Notes: a model not told the origin generated them from the letters alone. A stretch of 57,886 nucleotides of DNA from Pleurocapsa sp. CCALA 161 (GCF_003003995.1 NZ_PVWF01000018.1:1-57886); one strand, 5' to 3'. Positions 1-10,079 are shown, counted from the first letter of the stretch. Numbers and translations are program-made.

Positions 1-72
1 TAATAATAATAGTGCTTTGTCAATTAATTAATGATTGGTGAGCAAGCTTGGAGTAATGAGTAATGAGTTTTT

Positions 73-130
73 ACCTACTACCTACTACCTACTACCTACT
101 ACCTACTACCTACTACCTACTACCTACTAC
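73..130. repeat. heptanucleotide tandem repeat, about 8 copies
   Basis: A 7-bp unit (acctact) is repeated head to tail about eight times without obvious error. Short tandem heptamers of this kind (STRR sequences) are known from many cyanobacteria and lie between genes. No coding role is visible. Confidence 0.9.
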
Positions 131-192
131 TTAATCTCAACCCATCAATTAATATTTAACAAACTAATAGAGAGCTGCTGAAATAATATGCT

Positions 193-690
193 ATGCCAGA
201 TATAAATCCCCAATACCCCGATTCCTACAGTCAAGAAGACATTCAAGCAATTTTAAATCTGGCGATCGCCAATCATCATACCGATGAAGAATTGAGCCGA
301 CAACAGCTATGGGAAATTGCTGCCGAGTTAGACATCAGCAACAGCGTGATTCAAGCTGCCGAAAAAAGCTGGTTAGAACAAAAGACGATTGACCGTCAGC
401 GTAGTGCATTTAATTTGGTTCGTCGCCAAAAATTTCAACAGAAATTAACTAAATATGCGATCGTCAATACTTTCTTGGCTTCCTTTAACTTTATTTTGGC
501 TGGCACACTTTCTTGGTCACTGTATATCCTGCTATTTTGGGGATTGGGAGTTGCGTTGAGCGGGTGGAAAGCCTATCAATCGAGCGGCGAAGAATACGAA
601 CGAGCTTTTCAAAGATGGAGTTTTCAAAACGATGTTAAGCAAACCGTCGCTACTGTCTGGACAAAGGTTCAGCAAGTCTTGCAAGCTTGA
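193..690 (+). CDS. 2TM domain-containing protein
   Basis: This 165-residue protein has a soluble, charged N-terminal part (about residues 1-85) followed by two adjacent hydrophobic segments (about 88-110 and 112-130) and a short amphipathic tail. That layout fits the small '2TM domain' proteins common in cyanobacteria, where the two helices form a membrane hairpin; their function is unknown. The N-terminal part (residues 13-60) looks helical and resembles a SHOCT-like or regulatory helical segment, but I cannot assign it. The ATG at 193 is preferred over the out-of-frame ATG just upstream. The gene stands alone, convergent with ssrA. Confidence 0.75.
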   Translation: MPDINPQYPDSYSQEDIQAILNLAIANHHTDEELSRQQLWEIAAELDISNSVIQAAEKSWLEQKTIDRQRSAFNLVRRQKFQQKLTKYAIVNTFLASFNFILAGTLSWSLYILLFWGLGVALSGWKAYQSSGEEYERAFQRWSFQNDVKQTVATVWTKVQQVLQA

Positions 691-762
691 ACCAACAAAC
701 TATCAATCATTAAATAGTTGGAGATAGTTTGATTCAATCAGGATATTTTATTGATTATAGAG

Positions 763-1150
763 TGGAGCCGAGCAGAGTCGAACTGCTGTCCAAGCCAGCT
801 ATTCACTTGCCCATTCGTTCACAGGTTTAGCTCCTTTTACCCTTAGAGCGGGGGTCATCAATTATCCCTGATGGCAGGATTCTTTGATAAAATCTTTGCT
901 TAATAACCTACCAAAGAAAATTATTAAGCGCATCCGTTGGGGTTTTGTCTTTAGTCCTTAACGGAGTCAAACTAGAGACGAGCAAATCTGAAAGAGTTTT
1001 TCTAGATTTAGGCAGCTACTGCCTGACGCTCAAATTTTACGATGTTGTTTGCATCTATATTTAGTTTGAGTCTGATTTACGAGATGGTACTCACTCTCGA
1101 CCTGAATCACGGATTAGTTTTTACTAACCTGTCGAAACCTTTACGGCCCC
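763..1150 (-). ncRNA. ssrA: transfer-messenger RNA (tmRNA)
   Basis: Read on the minus strand, the gene starts GGGGCCG and ends CGGCTCC plus discriminator A, which pair as a 7-bp tRNA-like acceptor stem. The 3' end carries the T-arm (AGTTCGACTC type), and the 5' end has the conserved GGTTTCGACAGG. The tag reading frame runs from 1052 down to a TAA stop at 1010-1008 and encodes ANNIVKFERQAVAA, very close to the tags known from cyanobacteria. The terminal CCA is not encoded (genomic CTC follows the discriminator), so it must be added. With SmpB, the product rescues stalled ribosomes and tags the unfinished protein for proteolysis. Confidence 0.97.
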
Positions 1151-1163
1151 ATGTCTTTTTTAA

Positions 1164-1197
1164 AGCTCTTAGCTCTTAGCTCTTAGCTCTTAGCTTT
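1164..1197. repeat. heptanucleotide tandem repeat upstream of ssrA
   Basis: The unit agctctt occurs four times plus a partial copy. It begins only 14 bases upstream of the mature tmRNA 5' end, so it sits where an ssrA promoter might be expected, unless the precursor starts further upstream. Confidence 0.85.
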
Positions 1198-1460
1198 TGA
1201 AGAGCGGAGTTAATAACTAATAACTATGCTTTGTTTTAATATTCTAGCTAACTTTGAATTAGATAGCTATAAAGTACCAAAGCTTAAACATTACAAAACA
1301 TTGAGTTGTCTACTAGCTCATACTTTGACTGCAATATTCATTTTAAACTAGTAAATCATACCTAATCTAGATAGTTAAATCTTGAGGAAAAATATTTAGA
1401 TTAGTGCGTTGCCCTATAAAACCGAACTCCCAACTTTAGTACTTTAGTATAATAAATCTT
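1198..1460. other. divergent ssrA-hemB intergenic region
   Basis: This AT-rich stretch separates the divergent ssrA (minus) and hemB (plus) genes and must hold the hemB promoter and perhaps the ssrA promoter. I see TATA-like hexamers but no pair that I can assign with confidence. No ORF, tRNA or clear operator is visible. Confidence 0.5.
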
Positions 1461-2444
1461 ATGTTCCCCACTAATCGCCCTCGTCGCCTGCGTCAACATC
1501 CCCAACTACGTCGGATGGTGCAGGAAACTTTAGTTACGGCTAATGATTTGATCTATCCTCTATTCGCCGTGCCAGGAACATCTGTGGCTAATGAGGTTAG
1601 ATCGATGCCTGGAGTTTATCAGCTTTCGGTAGATAAAATTGTGGAAGAAGCCAAAGAAGTATATGGTTTGGGTATTCCTGCGGTAATTTTATTTGGCATT
1701 CCTGAAGATAAAGATTTGGAGGCTACTGGCGCATGGCACGATTGCGGAATTGTACAACAGGCTGCCACTGCCATTAAGCAAGCTGTACCTGACTTACTAG
1801 TAATTGCCGATACCTGTCTTTGTGAATACACTACCCACGGACACTGTGGATATTTAGAAACAGGCGATCTAACAGGGAGAGTACTCAACGATCCAACTTT
1901 AGAATTACTCAAGAAAACTGCCGTAGCTCAAGCGCAAGCAGGGGCGGATATTATTGCTCCTTCAGGAATGATGGATGGTTTTGTCAAGGCAATCAGAGAA
2001 GGGTTAGATGCAGCTGGATTTGTCGATACTCCTATTCTTTCCTATGCTGCTAAGTATGCCTCGGCTTATTATGGCCCTTTTCGTGATGCAGCCGATTCTG
2101 CCCCTAGTTTTGGCGATCGCCGTACCTATCAAATGGACCCTGCTAATGGTACAGAAGCCCTTAAAGAGATAGAATTAGACATTGCCGAAGGCGCAGATAT
2201 GCTGATGGTAAAACCCGCTTTGTCTTATATGGATATTATTTGGCGCGTCAAGGAAGCGACTAATTTACCCGTAGCTGCTTATAACGTTTCTGGGGAATAT
2301 TCGATGGTGAAAGCTGCTGCTCTTAACGGCTGGATCGATGAGAAAAAGGTAACCTTAGAAACCTTAACTAGCTTTAAGCGAGCTGGGGCGGATCTGATTC
2401 TGACTTATCATGCCAAAGATGCAGTACGCTGGTTAGCTGAATAG
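1461..2444 (+). CDS. hemB: delta-aminolevulinic acid dehydratase (porphobilinogen synthase)
   Basis: Condenses two 5-aminolevulinate molecules to porphobilinogen, the second committed step of haem and chlorophyll synthesis, in the cytosol. The protein is 327 residues, the normal family length. The two active-site lysines are visible: Lys198 in [17 protein letters not shown] and Lys251, the Schiff-base residue, in [12 protein letters not shown]. Cys119, Cys121 and Cys129 in [14 protein letters not shown] match the zinc site of zinc-dependent HemB proteins. The start at 1461 gives the usual N-terminus ([11 protein letters not shown]). It appears monocistronic, followed by a 530-bp gap. Confidence 0.97.
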   Translation: MFPTNRPRRLRQHPQLRRMVQETLVTANDLIYPLFAVPGTSVANEVRSMPGVYQLSVDKIVEEAKEVYGLGIPAVILFGIPEDKDLEATGAWHDCGIVQQAATAIKQAVPDLLVIADTCLCEYTTHGHCGYLETGDLTGRVLNDPTLELLKKTAVAQAQAGADIIAPSGMMDGFVKAIREGLDAAGFVDTPILSYAAKYASAYYGPFRDAADSAPSFGDRRTYQMDPANGTEALKEIELDIAEGADMLMVKPALSYMDIIWRVKEATNLPVAAYNVSGEYSMVKAAALNGWIDEKKVTLETLTSFKRAGADLILTYHAKDAVRWLAE

Positions 2445-2974
2445 GTTGTTTTGATGTTAAAAGTGCGATTAGGCTCCGCCTACGCTTCGCGATCGCGTCG
2501 AAAAATCTATTTTAATGACTGAACTATACAAAAACATTAAAATATCAAGGGCGATCGCCTTTTGCTTTAATGCTCTTAAAATCAATCTTGCAACCACAAA
2601 AATTGGACTGCTTTTTATTGCTAAATTCTCATAATTTGCAGCAGTAAATTCTAGTTCATCACAACTTTATCAGAAAACGTCGATTTCACTGAAACTTCAT
2701 AGTCTTAAAAGTGAAGTACATACTAATTTGCTCTATAATCAAATAATTATCAGCTACAAACACTTCTGCCCTATGCGTAACAGAGTCTTTGTACTTAATA
2801 ATTTAGTTAAATAGGCTTAACTTATCTTATCTGTTGCGCCGATAAATCGATACTAGTCTGACTAACAGCGCACTACGGTAAGACAAAAATTTGGATACAT
2901 ATTAATGCTGGCGATCGCTCTATTGAATCTCAATAGGCAAGCTTGCTCTGGAAATTTATTATCAGGATTACACC
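2445..2974. other. 530-bp intergenic region
   Basis: Contains two HIP1 sites (near 2489 and 2549), another GCGATCGC near 2911, and a G+C-rich dispersed-repeat-like stretch at 2470-2495 (ggctccgcctacgcttcgcg). The rest is AT-rich. No gene, tRNA or strong terminator is seen. It should include the promoter of the adhesin gene that follows. Confidence 0.5.
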
Positions 2975-3823
2975 ATGCAAGAATTCATAGTTTCTACTCT
3001 CGAAGACGAAAACGACGGCGATCATAATGCAGGAGATCTATCTTTAAGAGAGGCGATCGCCCTGGCTAATGAAAATGAAGGTGAAGATTCAATTACTTTT
3101 GACTCTAGCTTAAGTGGTGGCAGCATCGGCTTAACTCAAAGCGAACCTACCCCAAGGGGTGGCGAATTCAACCAAGACTTAGAGATTACTGATTCCTTAA
3201 ATATTGTTGGTTTGGGTGCGCAAAACTTAACTATTGATGGGCTTAGTCGTGGCAATGGTATCTTTGAAATCACGGGAGAAAACACAAACGTCAACCTCGA
3301 AGGACTAACCATCGCCAATGGCAGTGACGCACGATTCTTTTTCAATGATGCAGGGGTAGGCGGAGCAATTAAATTCTCAGGGGATAATCTCACTGTAAAA
3401 GATTCTTTAATCACTAATAGTTTTGCAGATATTGGAGGTGCGATTTCTAGCTCAGGTCATGTCAATATCAATGGAAGTACAATCAGTAATAATAGTGGAC
3501 CTGGTATTTCTGATCCAAGCGGAGCTATTGATGCCAGCTCGTTAGATGTCACCAATAGTACGATCAGCGATAATCGCGATCGTGGTATCTTGGCAGGCAC
3601 ACTGAATATTACTAACAGTACTGTTAGCGATAATAATACGAATAATACTAGCAACGGCAGCTCGGGTTTTGCTACTGAAATTCTTACCAAAGGCGGAACG
3701 GCAAATGTTACTAGTAGTATCGTTACGGGAAACAGCCAGGATCAGAACAGTGGTGATAAATTCACGGACTTGGGTGGAGAATTTATCAGTGGTGGAAATA
3801 ATTTAATTGCTGAGAGTGATTGA
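2975..3823 (+). pseudogene. N-terminal part of giant CSLREA/RTX adhesin, cut off by a frameshift
   Basis: Encodes the first of four CSLREA-type modules. The header (VVSTLEDENDGD..AGDLSLREAIALAN type) is at residues 5-35, followed by beta-helix repeats rich in NST and NNS turns that end in GGNNLI. The frame stops at TGA 3821-3823, exactly where the sister modules continue into FVNGENGDLVGT and the 'PQLGELQDNGG' segment. Skipping the T at 3821 restores the reading frame, so the intact gene would be 2975-8144, about 1720 residues. An AGGA about 7 bases before the ATG supports this start. There is no Sec signal. The cause could be a real mutation, phase variation or a sequencing error. Confidence 0.8.
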
Positions 3824-6800
3824 TGGTTCTAGCAGTTTTGTCAACGGTGAAAACGGCGATATAGTTGGCACTACTGACAACCCCATCGATCCACAACTAG
3901 GAGAATTACAAAATAATGGTGGTGCTACTCTAACTAAAGAATTACTGGCAGGAAGTCCCGCGATTGATACAGGTAGTAATCCTGATGGTTTAGCTACCGA
4001 GCAACGAGGAGAAGGCTTTAACCGTACTGTCGGGGATGGTACTGATATCGGTGCTTTCGAAGTTCAAACAATTCATGGTGGTGGAGGAACAATTCCTGAT
4101 GAACTTGTTGTTTCTACTCTAGAAGATGAGAATGATGGTGATTTTGGTGCAGGAGATCTCTCTTTAAGGGAGGCAATCGCCCTGGCTAATCAACAAGAAG
4201 GTGTAGATGCGATTAGCTTCGATTCTAATTTAAGTGGTGGCACAATTGCTTTTGCCGAATCTCAAGAGCGCAATCTAGCGATTAATGATTCGGTTTCAAT
4301 TAACGGTTTGGGTCAAGATAACTTAACTTTAGATGGTGGCTTTATTTTTAATGTTGCTAATGCCGAGGCTGATGTTGCCATTGATGGCTTAAATCTCACT
4401 GGCAGTAAAATTGACAGCTTTGGTAATTTAACCCTAACTAACAGCACTTTGAGTCAAACCCTGGATATTGCTGGTTTTTCGGACAATAGTGCGATTATTA
4501 GCCGAGGCACGACAATTATCAGCGACTCGACGATTAGAGATAATAGTGGCGGAAGTAATGTCGGAATTGTAGTTGAATCAGGAACAACCAATATTGAACG
4601 TAGTACAGTTGCCAATAATGAAGCTAATTATGCTAACTCAGGAATTACTGTCCGTAGTGATGCTACCGTAAATCTCAGTAATAGTACTGTTGCTAATAAC
4701 CAAGGCAGATCTCGTGGCGGGATTGATAATGATGGCACACTTAATGTCACCAACAGTACCATAGCTAATAATAATGGCGGTTTAAATGCAGGGGGCATTC
4801 TAAACTCTGGTAGTGCAAATATAACTAGTAGCATTGTGGCGAATAACAATCTTACTAGTACTCCGATTGGAGATATTTCAGGTGAAGGAGAGTTTGTTAG
4901 TGGAGGAAACAACTTAATTGGTAATGGTGATGATGCAGAAGGTTTCACAGATACCGATCTTGTGGGTACTATTGATAATCGTCTCGATCCGCAACTAGGT
5001 GAATTACAAGATAATGGTGGTGCAACTCCAACTAAAGAACTACTAGCAGGAAGCCCCGCGATTAATACTGGTAGTAATCCTAATGGTTTAACTACTGATC
5101 AGCGTGGAGAAGGCTTTGACCGTACTGTCGGGGATGGTACTGATATCGGTGCTTTTGAAGTTCAAACAACTCATGGTGGCGGAGGAACAATTCCTGATGA
5201 ACTTGTTGTTTCTACCCTAGAAGATGAAAATGATGGTGATTTTGGTGCAGGAGATCTCTCTTTAAGGGAGGCGATCGCCCTGGCTAATCAACAAGAAGGT
5301 GTAGATGCGATTAGCTTCGATTCTAATTTAAGTGGTGGCACAATTACTCTATCTTCGGGTGAATTACTAATTGATAAAAGTCTAAACATCGAAGGCTTGG
5401 GGGCTGAGAATCTCACAATTGATGCCAATGATGCTAGTCGAGTTTTCAAAATCAATGATGGTGATGCAAACAGCCAAATTGATGTAGGTATCAATGGATT
5501 AAAAATTACTGGCGGTAATGTCCAAAATCCTAATTTGGAGATTCCAGATGAAAGTAGAGGAGGAGGAATCCTTAATCAAGAAAGCTTAACTCTTGCCGAT
5601 ACTAACCTCACAGGCAATAAAGCCGTTGAAGGAGGAGGAATTTACAATCTGGAAGCTAGGGCTGAGATTATCGATAGCAATGTTAATGGTAATTCTGGGA
5701 GTGGAATCTATAATTCCCGATCTACGGTCAATATTAGCAGCAGCAGCATTAATGAGAATGATACAGGAGGCTTGAACGATCTATCGACTGGTATAAATTC
5801 TGATTCCTCAACAGTCAATATTGTTGATAGCACTGTTTCTTATAATTCATCATCGTTTGCCGGCAGTGGCGGAATAGGCATCGTCAACTCAACGATGAAT
5901 ATTAAAAACAGCTCTGTTAATAATAACAGTACATCAGTATTCGGTGAAGCGGGAGGAATTGATTCCGATAGTAATTCAACTCTACGTATTAATAACAGCA
6001 ATATCAGCAACAACTTTGGTGATCCTGGTAGTGAATTTGATCCAAAGGCAAGAAGAGCAGAAGCTAGTGGCTTAAAAACATCAGGCACAACTATTATTAC
6101 GAACAGTACTATCAGCAATAATACAGGGGTAGGCGATGGAGTGCTTAACTCTGGAAATTTAGATGTTAATAATACGACTGTTAGTGGTAATGCGGGTAGT
6201 GGAATAAGGACTGGTCAAGGTAGTGGAACTTCGACTATTAGCAACAGTACTGTTGCTAATAATGATGTAGGTGTTAGGTCTATTGATGCAGATAGCGTGA
6301 CAATTGTCAGTAGTATTGTGGCTGATAACAATGACACCGACTTGAATACACAGCAGGGAAATCCAGTTATTACTAGCGGTGGCAATAACTTAATTGGCGA
6401 TCGCGGTAATGTAGAAACATTTGTTGACGGAGAAAACGGTGATCTAGTTGGCACATCTGAAAGCCATATTGATCCTCAACTGGGAGAATTACAAGATAAT
6501 GGCGGTGCAACTCCTACCCAAGAACTTTTAGATGGCAGCCCTGCTATTGACACTGGGAGTAATCCTAATAATCTCACTACTGATCAACGGGGTGATGGCT
6601 TTAATCGCACGGTAGGTGAAGGAACTGATATCGGTGCTTTTGAAGTTCAAACAACTCATGGTGGCGGAGGAACAATTCCTGATGAACTTGTTGTTTCTAC
6701 CCTAGAAGATGAAAATGATGGTGATTTTGGTGCAGGAGATCTCTCTTTAAGGGAGGCGATCGCCCTTTCTAATCAAAGCGAAGGCGAGGACACAATTACT

Positions 6801-8144
6801 TTTGACTCTAGCTTAAGTGGTGGCGCGATCGACCTAACCGAAACTGAACCTAATGGCAGAGGAGGTGAGTTTAACCAAGACTTAGATATTACTGATTCGG
6901 TCAATATTATTGGCTTGGGTGCAAATAACCTAACTATTGATGGGCTTAGTGGTGGTAACGGTATCTTCAAGATCACAGGAGAGAACACCAATGTCAATCT
7001 CGAAGGATTAACTATCGCTAATGGCGATTACACAAGACTTTTTCTCAATGATCCCCTACCAGGTGGTGCAATTGATTTCGAGGGGGATAATCTGACTGTG
7101 AAAGATTCTGTAATCGTTGGCAGTGATAGTACTTTTGGTGGAGCGATTAACAACTCAGGCAACGCTACTATAATTAATAGCACTATTACCGACAGTTCAG
7201 GTGTTGATGATTCCTTTACAGGTGGTGCGATTTACAATACAGGAACATTAGATATATCTAACAGCACTATTAGCAATAATCGTAGTCGTGGTGTTGCTAA
7301 CGGAGGCACATTAGAAGTCAATAACAGTACTATCAGTGATAATTCTGGGGGTGGCGTTTTTAACAGCAATAGTGCCACTGTCACCAGTTCGATAATTGCC
7401 AATAATACTAGCTCTGATGTAATCTTTACGACTGTTACTCCTGGCACAAATACTGATGATGATGTGACAGGCACAAAGGCTTTTACCAGTGGCGGTAATA
7501 ATTTAATTGGCGTAGTCGATGGGTTTGGATCTTCTGCTTTTGATTCTCCTAGCACAGCAGGCTTTGTTAATGGTGAAAACGACGATCTAGTTGGCACTAG
7601 TGATAATCCCCTTGACCCAAAACTGGGAGAACTGCAAGATAATGGTGGTCTAACTCTGACCCAAGAATTACTAGAAGGAAGTCCTGGAATTGATGCTGGC
7701 AGCAATCCCAATGACCTAGCTACGGATCAACGGGGGGAAGGGTTTGAACGCACTGTAAGCAATGGTACTGATATCGGTGCTTTTGAAGTTCAAAATATCG
7801 ATGGTAATCCTGGCGGTGGCAATCTTCATCCAGGTGCGATGCCAACTTTTGGAGATGATACTTTGATTGGTACTCTCTGTAACGATCTGCTTGAGGGTCT
7901 AGAAGGCAATGATATCTTGAGTGGTGGCAACGGTAACGATACTTTTGTCATATCTTTAAATACAGGAACAGATACAATTGCCGATTTTAGTTATGGTCAT
8001 GATTTGATTGGCTTATCTTCTGAAATAAGTTTTGCTGACTTATCTTTTTCTGGTAACAATATTATTTGGAATAGTGAAACTATAGCAACTCTCAATGGAT
8101 TTGATACCGCTAATCTCACCGAGAGTAATTTTGTTGATGTTTAG
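3807..8144 (+). CDS. giant CSLREA/choice-of-anchor-Q adhesin-like protein with RTX tail (main part, frameshifted from its N-terminus)
   Basis: Continues the gene begun at 2975 in another frame; the nominal TTG start at 3807 is probably not used as such. Three more CSLREA headers occur (DNA about 4082, 5182 and 6664), each followed by a parallel beta-helix-like stretch with NSTI/NNST turns, GGNNLIG, PQLGELQDNGGATPT.ELL.GSPAIDTGSNP and GTDIGAFEVQ. The C-terminus has GDD/GND RTX nonapeptides and a terminal hydrophobic motif (SNFVDV), as in type I secreted proteins. The headers are nearly identical at DNA level, which points to recent internal duplication. Likely a cell-surface or matrix protein; the ligand is unknown. 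Confidence 0.85.
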   Translation: MLRVIDGSSSFVNGENGDIVGTTDNPIDPQLGELQNNGGATLTKELLAGSPAIDTGSNPDGLATEQRGEGFNRTVGDGTDIGAFEVQTIHGGGGTIPDELVVSTLEDENDGDFGAGDLSLREAIALANQQEGVDAISFDSNLSGGTIAFAESQERNLAINDSVSINGLGQDNLTLDGGFIFNVANAEADVAIDGLNLTGSKIDSFGNLTLTNSTLSQTLDIAGFSDNSAIISRGTTIISDSTIRDNSGGSNVGIVVESGTTNIERSTVANNEANYANSGITVRSDATVNLSNSTVANNQGRSRGGIDNDGTLNVTNSTIANNNGGLNAGGILNSGSANITSSIVANNNLTSTPIGDISGEGEFVSGGNNLIGNGDDAEGFTDTDLVGTIDNRLDPQLGELQDNGGATPTKELLAGSPAINTGSNPNGLTTDQRGEGFDRTVGDGTDIGAFEVQTTHGGGGTIPDELVVSTLEDENDGDFGAGDLSLREAIALANQQEGVDAISFDSNLSGGTITLSSGELLIDKSLNIEGLGAENLTIDANDASRVFKINDGDANSQIDVGINGLKITGGNVQNPNLEIPDESRGGGILNQESLTLADTNLTGNKAVEGGGIYNLEARAEIIDSNVNGNSGSGIYNSRSTVNISSSSINENDTGGLNDLSTGINSDSSTVNIVDSTVSYNSSSFAGSGGIGIVNSTMNIKNSSVNNNSTSVFGEAGGIDSDSNSTLRINNSNISNNFGDPGSEFDPKARRAEASGLKTSGTTIITNSTISNNTGVGDGVLNSGNLDVNNTTVSGNAGSGIRTGQGSGTSTISNSTVANNDVGVRSIDADSVTIVSSIVADNNDTDLNTQQGNPVITSGGNNLIGDRGNVETFVDGENGDLVGTSESHIDPQLGELQDNGGATPTQELLDGSPAIDTGSNPNNLTTDQRGDGFNRTVGEGTDIGAFEVQTTHGGGGTIPDELVVSTLEDENDGDFGAGDLSLREAIALSNQSEGEDTITFDSSLSGGAIDLTETEPNGRGGEFNQDLDITDSVNIIGLGANNLTIDGLSGGNGIFKITGENTNVNLEGLTIANGDYTRLFLNDPLPGGAIDFEGDNLTVKDSVIVGSDSTFGGAINNSGNATIINSTITDSSGVDDSFTGGAIYNTGTLDISNSTISNNRSRGVANGGTLEVNNSTISDNSGGGVFNSNSATVTSSIIANNTSSDVIFTTVTPGTNTDDDVTGTKAFTSGGNNLIGVVDGFGSSAFDSPSTAGFVNGENDDLVGTSDNPLDPKLGELQDNGGLTLTQELLEGSPGIDAGSNPNDLATDQRGEGFERTVSNGTDIGAFEVQNIDGNPGGGNLHPGAMPTFGDDTLIGTLCNDLLEGLEGNDILSGGNGNDTFVISLNTGTDTIADFSYGHDLIGLSSEISFADLSFSGNNIIWNSETIATLNGFDTANLTESNFVDV

Positions 8145-8378
8145 TCGATGACCAGACTATTTTCTGCTTTCTCTGAATCAGTTGCAGTTTAAATTTTTGG
8201 TTACGGGCGATCGCCTTAAAAAGCGATCGCATTTCTATTTAATGCCATTAAAAAGTTATCACCTCAGTAAATATACGGGATTCTATTCGCCAGAAAACAG
8301 GGGATAAATACTGTTTGCAAAACAATCAAGCTTGATTACATTGGAAGTTAAATATATTTCAATGATCGAGTAATTCCC
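8145..8378. other. intergenic region with HIP1 inverted repeat
   Basis: Two GCGATCGC octamers about 10 bases apart (8206-8230) form an imperfect hairpin, gggcgatcgcc then aaaaagcgatcgc, downstream of the adhesin stop. It could act as a weak terminator but has no clean T-tract. Confidence 0.4.
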
Positions 8379-10079
8379 ATGGTTCAACCTTCAGCATCTG
8401 AGCAGTATTTGCTCGAATTAATTAATCGAGCCCGTCTTAATCCCCAGTCAGAAGCAGATTTATTTGGCATAAATTTAAATGTTGGATTAGCTGATAACAC
8501 TATTTCTAGTAATTCTAAGCAGCCACTAGCTTTTAATTTATTGTTAATTGATGCAGCGCGATCGCACAGTCAATGGATGCTAGATACAGATACTTTTAGT
8601 CATACTGGCATCAACGCCACTAATTCTCAACAACGTATGACCAATGCTGGCTATCAATTTACTGGTAGCTGGGCTGCTGGAGAAAATATTGCGTTCAAAG
8701 GTACGAGTGCAACGATCAACCTTAGCAACTTCACTGCCGATATACACCGAAACCTATTTTTAAGTTCTGGTCATCGCACTAATATTTTAAAAGCAGATTT
8801 TAAAGAAATTGGCTTAGGTAATCTTACTGGAGATTATAAGGGTTACAATGCTTTGATGGTTACTCAAAACTTTGCCAAATCTGGCTCAAATGTCTTCCTG
8901 ACAGGTGTAGCCTATAATGACTTAGTTTTAGAAGATGAATTTTATAATATCGGCGAAGGTTTAGCAGGAATTAAAATAACCGCAGTTCGTCAGTCCGACA
9001 ATACATCATATACTACGGTAAGTATGTCGGCGGGTGGCTATCAAATGGCATTACCAGTAGGGACTTATAATGTCAGCTTTTCTGGAAATAATCAAACTCT
9101 AGGTAAGTCTACTCAAATTACTATTGGTTCAGAAAATATTAAATTAGACTTAAATACTGATAATATTCTTAATCTTTTCTATGGTGGTGATGGTAATGAT
9201 TCTTTATCTGGTGGCATAGAAAACGATACGCTCATTGGGGGATTTGGCAAAGATACTTTAATAGGAAATGCGGGTAATGACTCTTTAGATGGCGGAGCAG
9301 ATATTGATCTTTTTGATGGCGGTGATGGCGATGATACCTTAAATGGTGGTGATGGCAATGACAGACTCTATGGTAAAGCTGGCAATGATTTACTAATTGG
9401 CGGAAATGGCAATGACTATTTTAGTGGTCTTGATGGAGCGGATATTATTTATGGCGATCAAGGCAATGATACTTTAAACGGCGGCAATGGTAATGACAAA
9501 CTTGATGGTGGCATAGGAAACGATACCCTCATTGGCGGATCTGGCAAAGACACCTTAATAGGAAACGCGGGTAATGACTCTTTAGACGGCGGAGTTGATA
9601 TTGATGTTCTTGATGGCGGTGATGGCGATGATACCTTAAATGGCGGTGATGGCGATGACAAGCTCTATGGAAAAGTTGGCAATGATTTACTAATTGGCGG
9701 AAATGGTCATGACTATTTTAGTGGTCTTGATGGAGCGGATACTATCTATGGCGGTGAGGGCAATGACACTTTAAACGGCGGGAATGGTAATGACAAACTT
9801 GATGGTGGAAATGGTAATAACATCATGATTGGTGGTGCTGGTGCGGATATTTTTGCGATCGCATCAGGTCAAGGCACAATTGTTATTAATGACTTTGTTA
9901 ATGGAGTTGATTTCTTGGGTTTGACAGGTTCTTTAGCTTTCAATGACTTAAGTATTATTGATAATGCTACTGGAACAGGCACGATCATTTACGATCTGAG
10001 TAATAGTAATGCTGTTTTGGCGAGTATTGTTAACGTTAGTGCTGTTGCTTTTACACAAGAAGACTTTACTATTGCCTAG
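8379..10079 (+). CDS. CAP (SCP-like) domain protein with RTX calcium-binding repeats
   Basis: A 566-residue protein with an N-terminal CAP/SCP-like domain (about 1-170). Visible CAP motifs are LLELINRARLNP, ARSHSQWMLDTDTFSHTG, GENIAF and SSGHRTNIL, and the HSQWM/GEN/GHR residues match the CAP cavity. A beta-rich linker (about 170-265) resembles a carboxypeptidase-regulatory or SD-repeat-like fold. Residues about 268-490 are GGxGxDxLx RTX repeats that bind calcium in a beta roll. There is no Sec signal, so type I export is likely. The RTX block contains two near-identical DNA segments (about 9210-9430 and 9510-9745). CAP domains occur in secreted proteins of varied function; the role here is not evident. 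Confidence 0.88.
   Translation: MVQPSASEQYLLELINRARLNPQSEADLFGINLNVGLADNTISSNSKQPLAFNLLLIDAARSHSQWMLDTDTFSHTGINATNSQQRMTNAGYQFTGSWAAGENIAFKGTSATINLSNFTADIHRNLFLSSGHRTNILKADFKEIGLGNLTGDYKGYNALMVTQNFAKSGSNVFLTGVAYNDLVLEDEFYNIGEGLAGIKITAVRQSDNTSYTTVSMSAGGYQMALPVGTYNVSFSGNNQTLGKSTQITIGSENIKLDLNTDNILNLFYGGDGNDSLSGGIENDTLIGGFGKDTLIGNAGNDSLDGGADIDLFDGGDGDDTLNGGDGNDRLYGKAGNDLLIGGNGNDYFSGLDGADIIYGDQGNDTLNGGNGNDKLDGGIGNDTLIGGSGKDTLIGNAGNDSLDGGVDIDVLDGGDGDDTLNGGDGDDKLYGKVGNDLLIGGNGHDYFSGLDGADTIYGGEGNDTLNGGNGNDKLDGGNGNNIMIGGAGADIFAIASGQGTIVINDFVNGVDFLGLTGSLAFNDLSIIDNATGTGTIIYDLSNSNAVLASIVNVSAVAFTQEDFTIA

Noticed and set aside
73-130. CRISPR array
   Set aside because: The unit is 7 bp with no spacers; this is a heptamer tandem repeat. 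No CRISPR-like repeat-spacer pattern was seen anywhere.
3801-3840. Programmed +1 frameshift in the adhesin, like prfB
   Set aside because: There is no SD-like element and no CTT slip codon before the TGA; a plain indel is simpler.
3136-7711. Several minus-strand frames of 60-160 codons across the adhesin gene
   Set aside because: They are antisense to repeat-rich coding sequence (hydrophobic and low-complexity translations) and have no recognisable domain.
9458-9661. Minus-strand frame in the RTX block
   Set aside because: Antisense of GGxGxD repeats gives an artificial S/P-rich protein.
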